A stretch of 46,773 bases of DNA from Microvirga calopogonii (GCF_003347665.1 NZ_QDGA01000038.1:1-46773), one strand, 5' to 3'; shown: positions 15,662 through 25,800, numbered from the stretch's first letter. Notes: generated by a model not told the origin, from the letters alone. A program made the numbers and translations.

Positions 15662-17020
15662 TCAGGACAGGATGCGCGCCATGGCACGTGAATAGCGGGC
15701 GCGGATCGCCTCTCGGTTCGCATGCCGGCCACCTTCTACCACAGCCTTGCCTGCAACGAACACTGTATCGATGGCAGCCTTGCCCGCGACGAACACATAA
15801 GAATCGATCCAACGATCTCCCGACACAGAGGCGAGGTCGGGATGGCTGGCATCAAGCACCACGAAATCGGCGCGATGACCTGCCGCGATGGCACCGATGC
15901 GGCGGCCGAGCGCTTGAGCGCCACCCGCTAGGGCCTTGTCGTAGAGGCTGCGTCCGGTCGATTGCCCCTCCTGCTCGGCCAGGACGTTGCGGGCGCGGTG
16001 TTTGAGACGCTGGCTGTATTCGAATTGCTTGAGTTCTGCGGGTGCAGAAATCTCGATATTGGAATCGGAGCCGACACCGAAACGACCTTTCGCCGCAAGG
16101 TAATCGGCCCCCTCGAAGATGCCGTCGCCGAGATTGGCCTCCGTGATCGGGCACAAGCCCGCCACGGCGCCGCTCATCGCGATACCTTGGACCTCCTGCG
16201 CATCGAGATGAGTCGCGTGGATCAGGCACCAGCGTTGATCCACAGGCGCATGATCGAGCAGCCAGGAAACCGGACGTTGCCCCGACCATGCGAGGCAATC
16301 CTCGACCTCCTTCACCTGCTCGGCGATGTGAATATGGATCGGTCCTTCGCCTGCCAGCGCAATCACGTCGCGCAGGCTCTCGGGCGTGACGGCGCGCAGG
16401 CTGTGCGGCGCGGTTCCGATGACCGCGTCATCGAGACCAGCCACCACCTTGCGCGCCCCTTCGAGAAGGCGTGCGTAGCTCTCGATGTCATTGATGAAGC
16501 GCCGCTGCCCTTCCGTCGGCGCAGCGCCACCGAATCCCCCCTGCGCATAGAAGACCGGTAGAAGCGTCAGACCCATGCCGGTTTCCCGCGCGGCGACCAC
16601 GATTCGGTCCGAAAGCTCCGCGACGTCGGCATAGGTGCGGCCGCCAGCATCGTGGTGCAGGTAATGGAATTCGGCGAGCGCAGTGAAGCCGCCTTCGAGC
16701 ATTTCCATCATGGCGAAAGCCGCGATGGCTTCCACATCGTCCGGCGTGAGGGAGCCGAGGAAGCGGTACATCACCTGCCGCCAGGTCCAGAAGCTGTCTC
16801 CGACCGGACCGCGCGTTTCGGCAAGTCCCGCCATGCCGCGCTGGAAGGTGTGACTGTGCAGGTTCGGCAATCCGGGAAGCGCAATCCCGGCAATCCGCTC
16901 GCGTCCCTCGGCAGCTGAATGCGGATGGACGGCGACAATCGCCCCGCTCTCGATGTCAATCCCGACATTCTCCGCCCAGCCATCCGGTAGCAGAGCGTGA
17001 TCGAGAATGAGCCTGCGCAT
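15662..17020 (-). CDS. hutF: Formimidoylglutamate deiminase
   Basis: A 452-residue amidohydrolase that converts N-formimidoyl-glutamate to N-formylglutamate and ammonia. The metal-binding HxH is His55/His57 in LPNLHSHTFQRG; the later HIHIAEQ and CLIHATHLD segments and GVGSDSNIEIS supply the remaining ligands and catalytic acid. HutF defines the five-step histidine pathway with HutG, as opposed to the direct HutE-type route giving formamide. It is divergent from hutI, with 150 bp between starts containing the HutC-like operators, and hutC follows directly. ATG 17020 (MRRLILDHALL) is preceded by GAAGGTG; the upstream extension is not family-like. Confidence 0.94.
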   Translation of the reverse strand: MRRLILDHALLPDGWAENVGIDIESGAIVAVHPHSAAEGRERIAGIALPGLPNLHSHTFQRGMAGLAETRGPVGDSFWTWRQVMYRFLGSLTPDDVEAIAAFAMMEMLEGGFTALAEFHYLHHDAGGRTYADVAELSDRIVVAARETGMGLTLLPVFYAQGGFGGAAPTEGQRRFINDIESYARLLEGARKVVAGLDDAVIGTAPHSLRAVTPESLRDVIALAGEGPIHIHIAEQVKEVEDCLAWSGQRPVSWLLDHAPVDQRWCLIHATHLDAQEVQGIAMSGAVAGLCPITEANLGDGIFEGADYLAAKGRFGVGSDSNIEISAPAELKQFEYSQRLKHRARNVLAEQEGQSTGRSLYDKALAGGAQALGRRIGAIAAGHRADFVVLDASHPDLASVSGDRWIDSYVFVAGKAAIDTVFVAGKAVVEGGRHANREAIRARYSRAMARILS

Positions 17021-17102
17021 GCTGACACCTTCACTGTTGATGGCTCTGGAGGACAGCCGCCAAAAAGCCATGCCGCCACCTGATCATCTGAACCGATCGA
17101 AT

Positions 17103-17144
17103 AAGTCTAGACAATACCGATCTTTCACGATTATGTATAGACAT
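17103..17144. promoter_or_regulatory. Paired HutC-like operators in the hutF/hutI divergent promoter
   Basis: Two palindromes lie in the divergent intergenic region: AAGTCTAGACAA (17103-17114, core TCTAGA) and ATGTATAGACAT (17133-17144). Their centres are 30 bp apart, close to three helical turns. Both resemble the TGT-N4-ACA type site expected for GntR/HutC-family repressors. On the plus strand TAGACA (17108-17113) and TTATGT (17131-17136) are spaced as a -35/-10 pair, so repressor bound here would cover the hutI promoter. The second palindrome recurs exactly, in reverse complement, before the importer genes at 23053-23064. Confidence 0.65.
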
Positions 17145-17170
17145 TATCGCAACCTCACCGGAGCAGGAAC

Positions 17171-18373
17171 ATGCGCTTCGATCGGGTCTGGTTCAACGCT
17201 CGCCTTGCTACGCTGAACGGCGACGATCTCGGGATCGTCGAGAGCGGAGCCGTTGCCGCCATAGGTGGCCGGATTGCCTTCGCCGGACCGGCGGAGGATC
17301 TTCCAGGCGTTTGGGACGCCGTCGAGCGGATCGACTGCGAGGGCCGATGGATCACCCCCGGCCTCGTCGATTGCCATACTCATCTGGTCTATGGCGGCGA
17401 CCGGGCGCACGAGTTCGAGCTGCGCCTGAAGGGCGCCAGCTACGAGGAGATTGCGAGGGCCGGTGGCGGCATCATCTCCACCGTGAAGGCGACCCGTGCA
17501 GCGAGTGAAGACGAGCTCGTGGCGGGCGCCCTGCCCCGCCTCGATCACCTCATCGCCGAGGGCTGCACCACCATCGAGATCAAGTCGGGTTACGGACTCG
17601 ATCTGGACACCGAAGCCCGGTCATTGCGCGCCGCGCGCCGTCTCGCCAAGGAACGCCCCGTCTCCGTCATCACCACCTTCCTAGGCGCCCATGCCCTCCC
17701 GCCCGAGGCGAACGGCGACAAGGATGCCTTCATCGACAAGGTCTGCCACGAGATGCTGCCGGCACTTGCCCGCGAAGGACTGGCCGATGCAGTCGACGCC
17801 TTCTGCGAAGGCATCGCCTTTTCTCCCGAGCAGACCGCGCGTGTGTTCGACGCCGCCAGGGCGCATGGCTTGAACGTCAAGCTTCATGCCGACCAGCTTT
17901 CCAACCTGCACGGGGCAAAACTCGCCGCCGAGTACGGCGCTCTCTCCGCCGATCACCTGGAATACACGGACGAGGAAGGCGCGGCCGCGATGGCAAAGGC
18001 TGGCACCGTCGCCGTGCTGCTGCCGGGCGCCTTCTACATGCTGCGCGAGACGAAGGTGCCTCCGGTTGCCGCCTTCCGCAACGCAGGCACGCGCATGGCG
18101 CTGGCGACCGACTGCAACCCCGGCACTTCGCCGCTGACTTCGCTCCTGCTCACCATGAACATGGGCGCGACGCTGTTCCGCATGACGGTCGAGGAATGCA
18201 TCGCCGGCGTCACGCGCGAGGCCGCGCGGGCCCTGGGGCGTCTCGGCGAGGTCGGCACGCTGGAGCCCGGCAAGTCCTGCGATCTCGCGATTTGGGACAT
18301 CGAACGCCCGGCGGAACTCGTCTACCGCATCGGCTTCAACCCGCTTCACTCCCGTGTCTGGAGGGGACAGTGA
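17171..18373 (+). CDS. hutI: Imidazolonepropionase
   Basis: A 400-residue metal-dependent amidohydrolase that opens imidazolone-5-propionate to N-formimidoyl-glutamate. The HxH pair is His69/His71 in [14 protein letters not shown], a further ligand is in [11 protein letters not shown], and the acid is in [11 protein letters not shown]. The length matches the family. It opens the rightward hut operon; its stop overlaps the GTG start of hutH (GTGA). AGGA at 17165-17168 is the ribosome-binding site. Confidence 0.97.
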   Translation: MRFDRVWFNARLATLNGDDLGIVESGAVAAIGGRIAFAGPAEDLPGVWDAVERIDCEGRWITPGLVDCHTHLVYGGDRAHEFELRLKGASYEEIARAGGGIISTVKATRAASEDELVAGALPRLDHLIAEGCTTIEIKSGYGLDLDTEARSLRAARRLAKERPVSVITTFLGAHALPPEANGDKDAFIDKVCHEMLPALAREGLADAVDAFCEGIAFSPEQTARVFDAARAHGLNVKLHADQLSNLHGAKLAAEYGALSADHLEYTDEEGAAAMAKAGTVAVLLPGAFYMLRETKVPPVAAFRNAGTRMALATDCNPGTSPLTSLLLTMNMGATLFRMTVEECIAGVTREAARALGRLGEVGTLEPGKSCDLAIWDIERPAELVYRIGFNPLHSRVWRGQ

Positions 18374-19920
18374 CCAAGGAAGTAATGCTTCACCCCGGCT
18401 CCGTCGCACTCGCTGATTGGGCCAAAGTCTATTTCGGCGCCGGAGTCGCGCTCGATCAGGATTGCCGCGCTGCCGTCGAGGCCGGCGCCAGGACCATCGA
18501 AACCATCGTGGCAAAAGGCGAGCCGGTCTATGGCATCAATACCGGCTTCGGAAAACTCGCGAGCGTGCGCATCGGCTCCGCCGATCTCGCGACGCTTCAG
18601 CGCAACATCGTGCTCTCGCATGCGGCCGGGGTCGGTGACCCGCTGCCGCAGGCAGTCGTGCGGCTCGTCATGGCTCTCAAGCTCGCGAGCCTCGCCCAAG
18701 GCGCATCCGGCGTGCGCTGGTCCACTATCGAGCATCTGACGGCATGCCTGCGCGCGAACCTCATTCCCGTCATACCAGGTCAAGGGTCGGTCGGCGCCTC
18801 CGGTGACCTCGCACCCCTCTCCCACATGACGGCAGCCCTCATGGGCGTCGGCGAGTTCATCGTCGACGGCATGCGTGAGCCTGCCGAAGCTGCGCTCGCA
18901 CGGGCAGGACTCAAGCCGCTCTCGCTCGGCCCCAAGGAAGGCCTGGCGCTTCTCAACGGCACGCAGGTTTCAACGGCTCTGGCGCTCGCAGGATTGTTCG
19001 AAGCGGAACGCGTGTTTCAGGCGGCTCTGGTCACGGGAGCGCTGGCAACCGATGCCGCCAAGGGTTCGGATGGTCCCTTCGATGAGCGCATTCAGAAGCT
19101 CCGGCGCCACCGCGGTCAGATCGAGGTCGCCGCATCCCTGCGTGCCCTGATGCAGGGCAGCGCGATCCGCGCCTCTCACCTCACCAACGACGACCGCGTG
19201 CAGGATCCCTATTGCCTTCGCTGCCAGCCGCAGGTGATGGGCGCGGTGCTCGATCTGCTGCGCCAGGCCGCCGAGACGCTCGGCACGGAGGCGAACGGCG
19301 TTTCCGACAACCCGCTCGTGTTCTCGGAAGCGGGTGAGGTCATCTCGGGCGGCAACTTCCACGCGGAGCCGGTGGCCTTCGCCGCCGACATGATCGCCAT
19401 GGCTCTCTGCGAGATCGGTTCGCTGGCCGAGCGGCGCATCGCCATGCTGGTCGACCCGGCCCTGTCGGGCCTGCCCGCGTTCCTCACGCCGAAGCCGGGG
19501 CTCAATTCCGGCTTCATGATCCCGCAGGTGACGGCAGCGGCTCTGGTGTCCGAAAACAAGCAGCGCGCCTACCCGGCGAGCGTGGACTCGATCCCGACCT
19601 CCGCCAACCAGGAAGACCATGTGTCCATGGCGACCCATGGCGCACGCCGTCTCCTGCCGATGGCGGCAAACGCTGCCAACGTGATCGGCATCGAATTGCT
19701 GGCCGCGGTCCAAGGCTGCGACTTTCACGCCCCCATGAAATCCAGCGAACGCCTGGAGCGTGCCCGCACGCTGCTGCGCGCAAAGGTCCCGCATCTCGAT
19801 GACGACCGGCACATGGCGCCCGACATGGAACGGGCCACGGCTCTCGTCGTTTCCGGCGCGCTCGCGGGAACGGCCGGTGCAGACGTACTGCCGGTGGTGA
19901 CGAGTGAGGTTCGAGCATGA
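18370..19920 (+). CDS. hutH: Histidine ammonia-lyase
   Basis: A 516-residue enzyme that eliminates ammonia from histidine to give urocanate. The Ala143-Ser144-Gly145 triad in [12 protein letters not shown] cyclises autocatalytically to the MIO electrophile; [11 protein letters not shown] near residue 53 and [17 protein letters not shown] are other active-site segments. The start is GTG at 18370, overlapping the hutI stop and following a strong GGAGGGG. ATG 18385 (MLHPGS), preceded by AAGGAAG, is an equally readable alternative giving 511 residues. The final ATGA overlaps hutG. Confidence 0.97.
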   Translation: MTKEVMLHPGSVALADWAKVYFGAGVALDQDCRAAVEAGARTIETIVAKGEPVYGINTGFGKLASVRIGSADLATLQRNIVLSHAAGVGDPLPQAVVRLVMALKLASLAQGASGVRWSTIEHLTACLRANLIPVIPGQGSVGASGDLAPLSHMTAALMGVGEFIVDGMREPAEAALARAGLKPLSLGPKEGLALLNGTQVSTALALAGLFEAERVFQAALVTGALATDAAKGSDGPFDERIQKLRRHRGQIEVAASLRALMQGSAIRASHLTNDDRVQDPYCLRCQPQVMGAVLDLLRQAAETLGTEANGVSDNPLVFSEAGEVISGGNFHAEPVAFAADMIAMALCEIGSLAERRIAMLVDPALSGLPAFLTPKPGLNSGFMIPQVTAAALVSENKQRAYPASVDSIPTSANQEDHVSMATHGARRLLPMAANAANVIGIELLAAVQGCDFHAPMKSSERLERARTLLRAKVPHLDDDRHMAPDMERATALVVSGALAGTAGADVLPVVTSEVRA

Positions 19921-20747
19921 GCGAGCATCCCGACTGGCTCACCGTCACCCGCGGCGACGCACCGCTCGTCGTGAGCCTGCCGCATACAGGCACGGAGATC
20001 CCTGCCGAATACGAACGAAACCTCGTCTCGCCGTGGCTTGCGCGCAAGGATGCGGATTGGTGGATCGAACGGCTCTACGATTTCGCCGCCGGTCTCGGCG
20101 CCACCGTGATCCGCACCACGATCTCCCGCACGGTGATCGACGTGAACCGCGACCCGTCCGGCATCTCGCTCTATCCGGGACAGGCGACCACGGAGCTGTG
20201 CCCGACGACGACCTTCGACGGCGAGCCGCTCTATGCGCCGGGAACCGAGCCGACGGCTGAGCAGATCGCCGAGCGCCGCGCCTGCTTCTTCGACCCCTAT
20301 CACGCGACGCTTCGCGCCGAGATCGAACGTCTGCGCGCCCGGCACGACACGATCGTCATCTACGATTGCCACTCCATCCGCTCGGTGATTCCGCGCCTTT
20401 TCGAAGGCACCCTGCCCCATTTCAATGTCGGCACCAATGGCGGCACCACCTGCGCACCATCCTTGAGCGAAGCCATCGAGAAGATCTGCCTCGGCAGCGG
20501 CTTCAGCCATGTGGTCAATGGCCGCTTCAAGGGCGGCTACATCACCCGCAGCCTCGGCAGGCCCGATGCGGGTGTGCATGCGGTCCAGATGGAACTCGCC
20601 TGCCGCGGCTACATGAATGAGCTGCTCGGTCCCGTATCCGAGGGTGAATGGCCGACGTCCTACGACGAGGATTACGCCGCGCCCATGCGGACAGCGCTCA
20701 CTCTCATTCTCCAGACCTGTCTCACCTTCGCCCATTCCAAAGCTTGA
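19917..20747 (+). CDS. hutG: N-formylglutamate deformylase
   Basis: A 276-residue N-formylglutamate amidohydrolase that hydrolyses N-formylglutamate to glutamate and formate, the last step of the HutF/HutG route. Conserved segments are [11 protein letters not shown] near the N-terminus, [23 protein letters not shown] and [11 protein letters not shown]. It overlaps hutH by four bases (ATGA), indicating translational coupling. HutG of the arginase-like type is a different fold, and this protein is clearly not that one. Confidence 0.95.
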   Translation: MSEHPDWLTVTRGDAPLVVSLPHTGTEIPAEYERNLVSPWLARKDADWWIERLYDFAAGLGATVIRTTISRTVIDVNRDPSGISLYPGQATTELCPTTTFDGEPLYAPGTEPTAEQIAERRACFFDPYHATLRAEIERLRARHDTIVIYDCHSIRSVIPRLFEGTLPHFNVGTNGGTTCAPSLSEAIEKICLGSGFSHVVNGRFKGGYITRSLGRPDAGVHAVQMELACRGYMNELLGPVSEGEWPTSYDEDYAAPMRTALTLILQTCLTFAHSKA

Positions 20748-20763
20748 ACCGAGGATCCGTTTC

Positions 20764-22428
20764 ATGACCCGCATCGACAACGCTCGCGTGATCCGCGCCG
20801 CCCACGGCACCGAATTGTCGGCCAAGAGCTGGCTGACTGAGGCGCCCCTTCGCATGCTGATGAACAATCTCGATCCGGACGTGGCCGAAAAGCCGGGTGA
20901 GCTCGTCGTCTATGGCGGCATCGGCCGCGCCGCACGCGATTGGGAGAGCTTCGACCGCATCGTGGCGGCGCTGAAGAACCTGAACGATGACGAGACGCTG
21001 CTCGTGCAATCGGGCAAGCCGGTCGGCGTGTTCCGCACCCATGCGGATGCGCCGCGCGTGCTGATCGCCAATTCCAACCTCGTGCCGCACTGGGCCACCT
21101 GGGACAAGTTCCATGAGCTCGATCGCAAGGGGCTCATGATGTACGGTCAGATGACGGCCGGCTCCTGGATCTATATCGGCACGCAGGGCATCGTGCAGGG
21201 CACATACGAGACCTTCGTGGAGGTGGGCCGCCAGCACTATAACGGTGATCTCTCCGGCCGCTGGATCCTCACCGGCGGGCTCGGCGGCATGGGCGGCGCA
21301 CAGCCGCTCGCTGCCACCATGGCCGGCGCCTCCTGCCTTGCGGTCGAGTGCCAGCCGAGCCGCATCGAGATGCGCCTGCGCACCGGCTATCTCGACCGGC
21401 GCGCCGACACGCTCGATGAGGCGCTTGCCATCATCGAGCAATCCTGCCGCGACAGGAAGCCGGTTTCGGTCGGTCTTCTCGGCAACGCCGCCGAGATCTT
21501 TCCGGAGATCTACCGGCGCGGCATCCGTCCCGATGCAGTGACGGACCAGACCTCCGCCCATGATCCGATCAACGGCTATCTGCCGAAGGGATGGACGCTT
21601 AGCCAATGGGAAGCCAAGCGTGAGAGCGACCCAAAAGCCGTGGAGCATGCCGCAAAGCAATCCATGGCCGAGCACGTGCGCGCCATGCTCGATTTCTACA
21701 AGGCGGGCGTGCCGACCCTCGATTACGGCAACAACATCCGCCAGATGGCGAAGGAGGAAGGCGTCGACAACGCCTTCGACTTCCCGGGCTTCGTGCCGGC
21801 CTATATCCGCCCGCTCTTCTGCCGGGGCATCGGACCGTTCCGCTGGGCCGCGCTCTCGGGTGATCCGGAAGACATCTTCAGGACCGATGCCAAGGTGAAG
21901 GAGCTGCTGCCCGACAACAAGCACCTGCACAACTGGCTCGACATGGCCAAGGAACGCATCAAGTTCCAAGGCCTGCCCGCGCGCATCTGCTGGGTCGGCC
22001 TCGGCGACCGCCACCGCCTCGGCCTCGCCTTCAACGAGATGGTGGCTAAAGGTGAGCTGAAGGCTCCCATCGTGATCGGCCGCGATCATCTTGATTCCGG
22101 TTCGGTCGCGAGCCCGAACAGGGAGACGGAAGCCATGAAGGACGGGTCGGATGCGGTGTCCGACTGGCCGCTTCTCAACGCGCTGCTCAATTGCGCCTCC
22201 GGCGCCACCTGGGTGTCGCTTCATCACGGCGGGGGCGTCGGCATGGGCTTCTCGCAGCATTCGGGCATGGTCATCGTGTGCGACGGCACGCCGGAAGCGG
22301 CCAAACGCATCGAGCGCGTGCTCTGGAACGATCCGGCGACCGGCGTGATGCGCCATGCGGACGCGGGCTACGACATCGCCATCGACTGCGCCCGTGAGCA
22401 CGGTCTCAACCTGCCGAGCCTGCGGTGA
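20764..22428 (+). CDS. hutU: Urocanate hydratase (urocanase)
   Basis: A 554-residue NAD-dependent hydratase that turns urocanate into imidazolone-5-propionate. The NAD-binding stretch [10 protein letters not shown] begins at residue 171, and [14 protein letters not shown] and [13 protein letters not shown] near the C-terminus are family hallmarks. The length is typical. It starts 16 bp after hutG; GAGGATCC upstream is a modest ribosome-binding site. The stop overlaps the hutD ATG (TGATG). Confidence 0.97.
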   Translation: MTRIDNARVIRAAHGTELSAKSWLTEAPLRMLMNNLDPDVAEKPGELVVYGGIGRAARDWESFDRIVAALKNLNDDETLLVQSGKPVGVFRTHADAPRVLIANSNLVPHWATWDKFHELDRKGLMMYGQMTAGSWIYIGTQGIVQGTYETFVEVGRQHYNGDLSGRWILTGGLGGMGGAQPLAATMAGASCLAVECQPSRIEMRLRTGYLDRRADTLDEALAIIEQSCRDRKPVSVGLLGNAAEIFPEIYRRGIRPDAVTDQTSAHDPINGYLPKGWTLSQWEAKRESDPKAVEHAAKQSMAEHVRAMLDFYKAGVPTLDYGNNIRQMAKEEGVDNAFDFPGFVPAYIRPLFCRGIGPFRWAALSGDPEDIFRTDAKVKELLPDNKHLHNWLDMAKERIKFQGLPARICWVGLGDRHRLGLAFNEMVAKGELKAPIVIGRDHLDSGSVASPNRETEAMKDGSDAVSDWPLLNALLNCASGATWVSLHHGGGVGMGFSQHSGMVIVCDGTPEAAKRIERVLWNDPATGVMRHADAGYDIAIDCAREHGLNLPSLR

Positions 22429-23006
22429 TGCAAGCGCGCGTCATCCGCAACGAGGAACTCATCCGCGTCCCCTGGAAGAACGGCGGCGGCACCACCGCAG
22501 AGGTCGCCGCCTTTCCGGAGGGATCGACATTCGAAACCTTCGGCTGGCGGATCAGCATGGCGGATGTGGCCTCCGACGGCCCCTTCTCCATGTTTTCCGG
22601 AATTGACCGAACGCTGATCGTGGTCGAGGGCGACGGCATCGAGCTCGATGTGGAGGGCATCGCCTATCCGTTGGACCGGGTCTCCCCCAAGCTCTCATTC
22701 TCGGGCGACGATATCACCATCGGGCGGCTCCTTTCGGGCCCGATCCGCGACCTCAACGTGATGACCCGGCGCGGCCAGTTCCGTCACCGGACGCGGTTCG
22801 TCGAATCCGGCGTTGCGCTGCTGTCGGAGGATACCAGCGTCGCCTTTCTCATCGCGGTAGATGGTCCGTTCGACGTGACGCTCGATTCGACGATCCATTC
22901 ACTTCATGCTCTCGACACACTGATGCTGGAAGCAACGCAGGATCTTATCCTGCTGGCGGGGGACGGTCGTGCGATCCTCGTCGAGATTGGGCCTGACCAG
23001 ACATAG
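22428..23006 (+). CDS. hutD: HutD-family cupin protein
   Basis: A 192-residue protein of the HutD/Ves family. It starts [20 protein letters not shown], with the diagnostic PWKNGGGTT motif, followed by FGWRISMADVASDGPFS and a beta-sandwich (bicupin-like) remainder. HutD proteins are encoded in many hut operons; a role as a governor that limits hut expression by binding formylglutamate has been proposed for the Pseudomonas homologue. ATG 22428 overlaps the hutU stop; GTG 22425 one codon earlier is possible. Confidence 0.92.
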   Translation: MQARVIRNEELIRVPWKNGGGTTAEVAAFPEGSTFETFGWRISMADVASDGPFSMFSGIDRTLIVVEGDGIELDVEGIAYPLDRVSPKLSFSGDDITIGRLLSGPIRDLNVMTRRGQFRHRTRFVESGVALLSEDTSVAFLIAVDGPFDVTLDSTIHSLHALDTLMLEATQDLILLAGDGRAILVEIGPDQT

Positions 23007-23052
23007 GAGCGCAAATTTTGGCGTCCGATGCCCAAAAGGGTGGCAGATATAA

Positions 23053-23070
23053 ATGTCTATACATTTGACA
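23053..23070 (+). promoter_or_regulatory. HutC-like operator abutting a consensus -35 upstream of the importer genes
   Basis: ATGTCTATACAT (23053-23064) is the exact reverse complement of the palindrome at 17133-17144 in the hutF/hutI promoter. A perfect TTGACA -35 follows immediately (23065-23070). The -10 is less clear: TGCCAT at 23088-23093 has the right 17-bp spacing but a weak match. Start codon at 23188. This arrangement predicts repression of the transporter by HutC and induction by urocanate. Confidence 0.65.
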
Positions 23071-23187
23071 TTGCTGCTCTGGCATGGTGCCATTCGCCCG
23101 CTCGCAAAAGAACGCCGGCCGCAAGGCAATTCCTCAAGAGGCACGGCAAACGGTACGAGCCAGGGATTGAAATCAACGGAGGCTGCA

Positions 23188-24129
23188 ATGAAGGCGGTAT
23201 TGGGTGGTTTGGCCGTTTTGGCGCTGGCGGTCGGAAGCGCCTCTGCGCAGGAGACGAAGGTGGCTATCGGCATCTCGGGTTGGACGGGCTTCGCGCCCCT
23301 GACGCTCGCGAAGGAAGCCGGCATCTTCAAGAAGAACGGCCTCGACGTCACGATCAAGAAGGTGCCGCAAGCGAGCCGCCACCTCGCCATCCAGTCCGGC
23401 GACATCCAATGCGCGGCAACGACCGTCGAGACCTGGATCGTGTGGAATGCCAACGGCGTTCCCACCAAGCAGATCTTCCAGCTCGACAAGAGCTACGGCG
23501 CGGACGGCATGGTCGTGAAAAACGACATCGCCTCAATCAAGGACATCAAGGGCAAGCAGGTCGCCGCCTCAGCGCCAGGCACCTCGCCCTATTTTGCGCT
23601 CTCCTGGATGCTCAAGAAGAACGGCCTCTCCGTGAAGGACGTGACCGTGGTCAACATGGAGCCGGGCCCTGCGGCCCAGGCCTTCATCGCCGGGCAGAAC
23701 GATGCTGCCATGACTTACGAACCATATCTCTCCTCCGTGCGGGCCGCCCCGCAGGCCGGCAAAATCATCGCCACGACGCTCGACTATCCCATGGTAATGG
23801 ACACCTTCGGCTGCACGCCGAAATTCCTCGCCGACAATCCCAAGGCCGCCAAGGCCTTCGCTGACAGCTATTTCGAGGCGCTCGACATGATCGCCAAGGA
23901 TCAGGCCAAGGCATACGAGATCATGGGTGCGGACGTGAAGCAGACGGGCGAAGCCTTCGGCAAGTCGGCCCAGTTCCTGCGCTGGCAGGACCGCGAAGCC
24001 AACAAGAAGTTCTTCTCGAGCGAATTCAAAACCTTCTCGGCTGAAGCCGCCGACCTGCTGCTCGAGACCGGCATCATCAAGCAGAAGCCGGATATGGAAG
24101 CGCTGGCAGACACCAGCTTCATCCAGTAA
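23188..24129 (+). CDS. ABC transporter substrate-binding protein, NitT/TauT (SsuA/NMT1-like) family
   Basis: A 313-residue periplasmic binding protein with a 20-residue signal peptide (MKAVLGGLAVLALAVGSASA, then QETKV). The mature part follows the NMT1/SsuA pattern: GISGWTGFAPLTLAKEAGIF, VPQASRHLAIQSGDIQCAA, SAPGTSPYFALSWML and EPGPAAQAFIAGQNDAAMTYEPYL. The family binds nitrate, taurine, sulfonates, pyrimidine precursors and other small molecules, so sequence does not define the ligand. Position after hutD and the shared operator suggest histidine, urocanate or a related imidazole; this is inference. GGAGG precedes the ATG. Confidence 0.88.
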   Translation: MKAVLGGLAVLALAVGSASAQETKVAIGISGWTGFAPLTLAKEAGIFKKNGLDVTIKKVPQASRHLAIQSGDIQCAATTVETWIVWNANGVPTKQIFQLDKSYGADGMVVKNDIASIKDIKGKQVAASAPGTSPYFALSWMLKKNGLSVKDVTVVNMEPGPAAQAFIAGQNDAAMTYEPYLSSVRAAPQAGKIIATTLDYPMVMDTFGCTPKFLADNPKAAKAFADSYFEALDMIAKDQAKAYEIMGADVKQTGEAFGKSAQFLRWQDREANKKFFSSEFKTFSAEAADLLLETGIIKQKPDMEALADTSFIQ

Positions 24130-24142
24130 CGCCTTTGCCGGT

Positions 24143-24172
24143 GCCATGGTCCGCTTTTGCGCGGACCATGGC
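24143..24172 (+). terminator. Intercistronic hairpin after the binding-protein gene
   Basis: A perfect 12-bp stem, GCCATGGTCCGC and GCGGACCATGGC, with a TTTTGC loop, followed by TTCTTCTTTTCC. It lies 13 bp after the binding-protein stop and 63 bp before the permease start. Such hairpins commonly act as partial terminators or 3' stabilisers, giving more binding protein than membrane components. Confidence 0.7.
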
Positions 24173-24235
24173 TTCTTCTTTTCCTCAAGAACACCATCCG
24201 GCGCACAACGCCAGGATGGCCAGAACAGATTCTTC

Positions 24236-25012
24236 ATGCCCCGACCTCTAGAACCCGTAAGCCAGGGCACGCGCATCACGCTCGGCATTTCCTTCTTCGT
24301 GCTCTTCTTCGCAGCCTGGGCCTTTGCGACGCTGGGCGGCTTCGTCTCGCGCACGTTTCTCGCCGATCCGATCACCATGGTTCAGGACGGCTGGCTTCTG
24401 CTCACCCGCTTCGGTTTCATGAACGATATCGGCGTCACGGTGTGGCGCGTGGTCGGCGGCTTCATCCTGGCCGCTCTCGTGGCAGTGCCGCTCGGCATCA
24501 TGATGGGCGCATACAAGTCCTTCGAAGCTTTCCTCGAACCCTTCGTGTCCTTTGCCCGCTATCTTCCGGCATCCGCCTTCGTGCCGCTTCTCATCCTCTG
24601 GGCCGGCATCGGCGAGATGCAGAAGCTCCTTGTCATTTTCATCGGCTCCGTCTTCCAGATAATCCTGATGGTGGCGGTAGCGGTCGGCAACACGCGCCGC
24701 GATCTGGTCGAGGCGGCCTATACGCTGGGCTCGAAGGATCGGGGCGTGGTGAAGCGCGTGCTCATCCCGGCCAACGCCCCCGAGATCGCCGAAATCCTGC
24801 GGCTCGTGCTCGGCTGGGCCTGGACCTATGTGATCGTCGCAGAGCTCATCGGGTCATCCTCCGGCATCGGGCACATGATCATCGACAGTCAGGCGCTCCT
24901 CGCCACGGGACAGATGATCTTCGGCATCATCGTCATCGGCATCATCGGCCTCATCTCGGATTTCCTGTTCAAGGCTCTCAACCGCTCGCTCTTCCCGTGG
25001 AGGCTCGCATGA
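24236..25012 (+). CDS. ABC transporter permease, NitT/TauT type
   Basis: A 258-residue BPD-type permease with about six membrane helices. The EAA motif that contacts the ATPase is EAAYTLGSKDRG at residues 159-170. LPASAFVPLLILWAGIGEMQK (from 110) is typical of the SsuC/TauC group. The start at 24236 (MPRPLEPVSQ) has only a distant AGGA; the open frame extends further upstream through the hairpin region, but that sequence is not protein-like. It overlaps the ATPase gene by four bases (ATGA). Confidence 0.88.
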   Translation: MPRPLEPVSQGTRITLGISFFVLFFAAWAFATLGGFVSRTFLADPITMVQDGWLLLTRFGFMNDIGVTVWRVVGGFILAALVAVPLGIMMGAYKSFEAFLEPFVSFARYLPASAFVPLLILWAGIGEMQKLLVIFIGSVFQIILMVAVAVGNTRRDLVEAAYTLGSKDRGVVKRVLIPANAPEIAEILRLVLGWAWTYVIVAELIGSSSGIGHMIIDSQALLATGQMIFGIIVIGIIGLISDFLFKALNRSLFPWRLA

Positions 25013-25800
25013 CCAGCTCGATCCTCCAGATCGACAACGTCTCGCGCGTGTTTCCCGGCGTACGCGGCGGAGCGCCCGTGCGGGCGCTCGAGCCCACGAA
25101 CCTACAGGTGGCGCAGAACGATTTCATCACCATCCTCGGTCCTTCCGGCTGCGGAAAATCCACGCTCCTGCGCATCGTGGCAGGACTTGACCGCCCGAGC
25201 GGCGGACGCGTGCTGCTCAATGGCCGCGAGATTAAGGGCCCGGGCGCGGACAGGGGCATGGTGTTCCAGTCCTATACGCTGTTCCCTTGGCTCACGATTG
25301 CCGAGAACATCGCCTACGGACTGCGCGAGAAGGGAATGCCGAAAGCAGAGCGCCAGGAGATCGTCGCGTCATATACCGAGAAGGTGGGCCTGCGCGGTTT
25401 CGAGAACCATTATCCGAAGCAGCTCTCCGGCGGCATGCAGCAGCGCACGGCCATTGCCCGCGCGCTCGCCAACGATCCGGAAATCCTGCTCCTCGACGAG
25501 CCGTTCGGTGCCCTCGACAACCAGACCCGCGGCCTGATGCAGGAGCTGCTGCTCGGCATCTGGGAGCGCGAGCGCAAGACCGTGCTCTTCGTGACCCACG
25601 ACATCGAGGAGGCGATCTTCCTCGCCTCGCGCGTCATCGTCATGTCGGCACGCCCCGGCCGCATCAAGGCCGACATCCCGGTCGACCTGCCGCATCCGCG
25701 CCACTACAGAATGAAGACCACGCCGGAATTCTCGAGCCTCAAAGCCCAGTTGACAGAGGAAATCCGCGTAGAGGCGATGCAGGCGGAAGGCGTTCATTGA
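25009..25800 (+). CDS. ABC transporter ATP-binding protein, NitT/TauT type
   Basis: A 263-residue ATPase that powers the adjacent permease. Walker A GPSGCGKS is at residues 44-51, the Q-loop Gln at 87, the signature LSGGMQQ at 139-145, Walker B ILLLDE at 159-164, and the H-loop in FVTHDIEEA. It matches SsuB/TauB-like ATPases in length. It is the last gene of the transport operon; a 305-bp gap follows. Confidence 0.9.
   Translation: MTSSILQIDNVSRVFPGVRGGAPVRALEPTNLQVAQNDFITILGPSGCGKSTLLRIVAGLDRPSGGRVLLNGREIKGPGADRGMVFQSYTLFPWLTIAENIAYGLREKGMPKAERQEIVASYTEKVGLRGFENHYPKQLSGGMQQRTAIARALANDPEILLLDEPFGALDNQTRGLMQELLLGIWERERKTVLFVTHDIEEAIFLASRVIVMSARPGRIKADIPVDLPHPRHYRMKTTPEFSSLKAQLTEEIRVEAMQAEGVH

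Noticed and set aside
20722..22401. 559-codon minus-strand open frame opposite hutU
   Set aside because: Urocanase on the plus strand is full length and unmistakable; the antisense product is His/Asp/Arg-rich filler.
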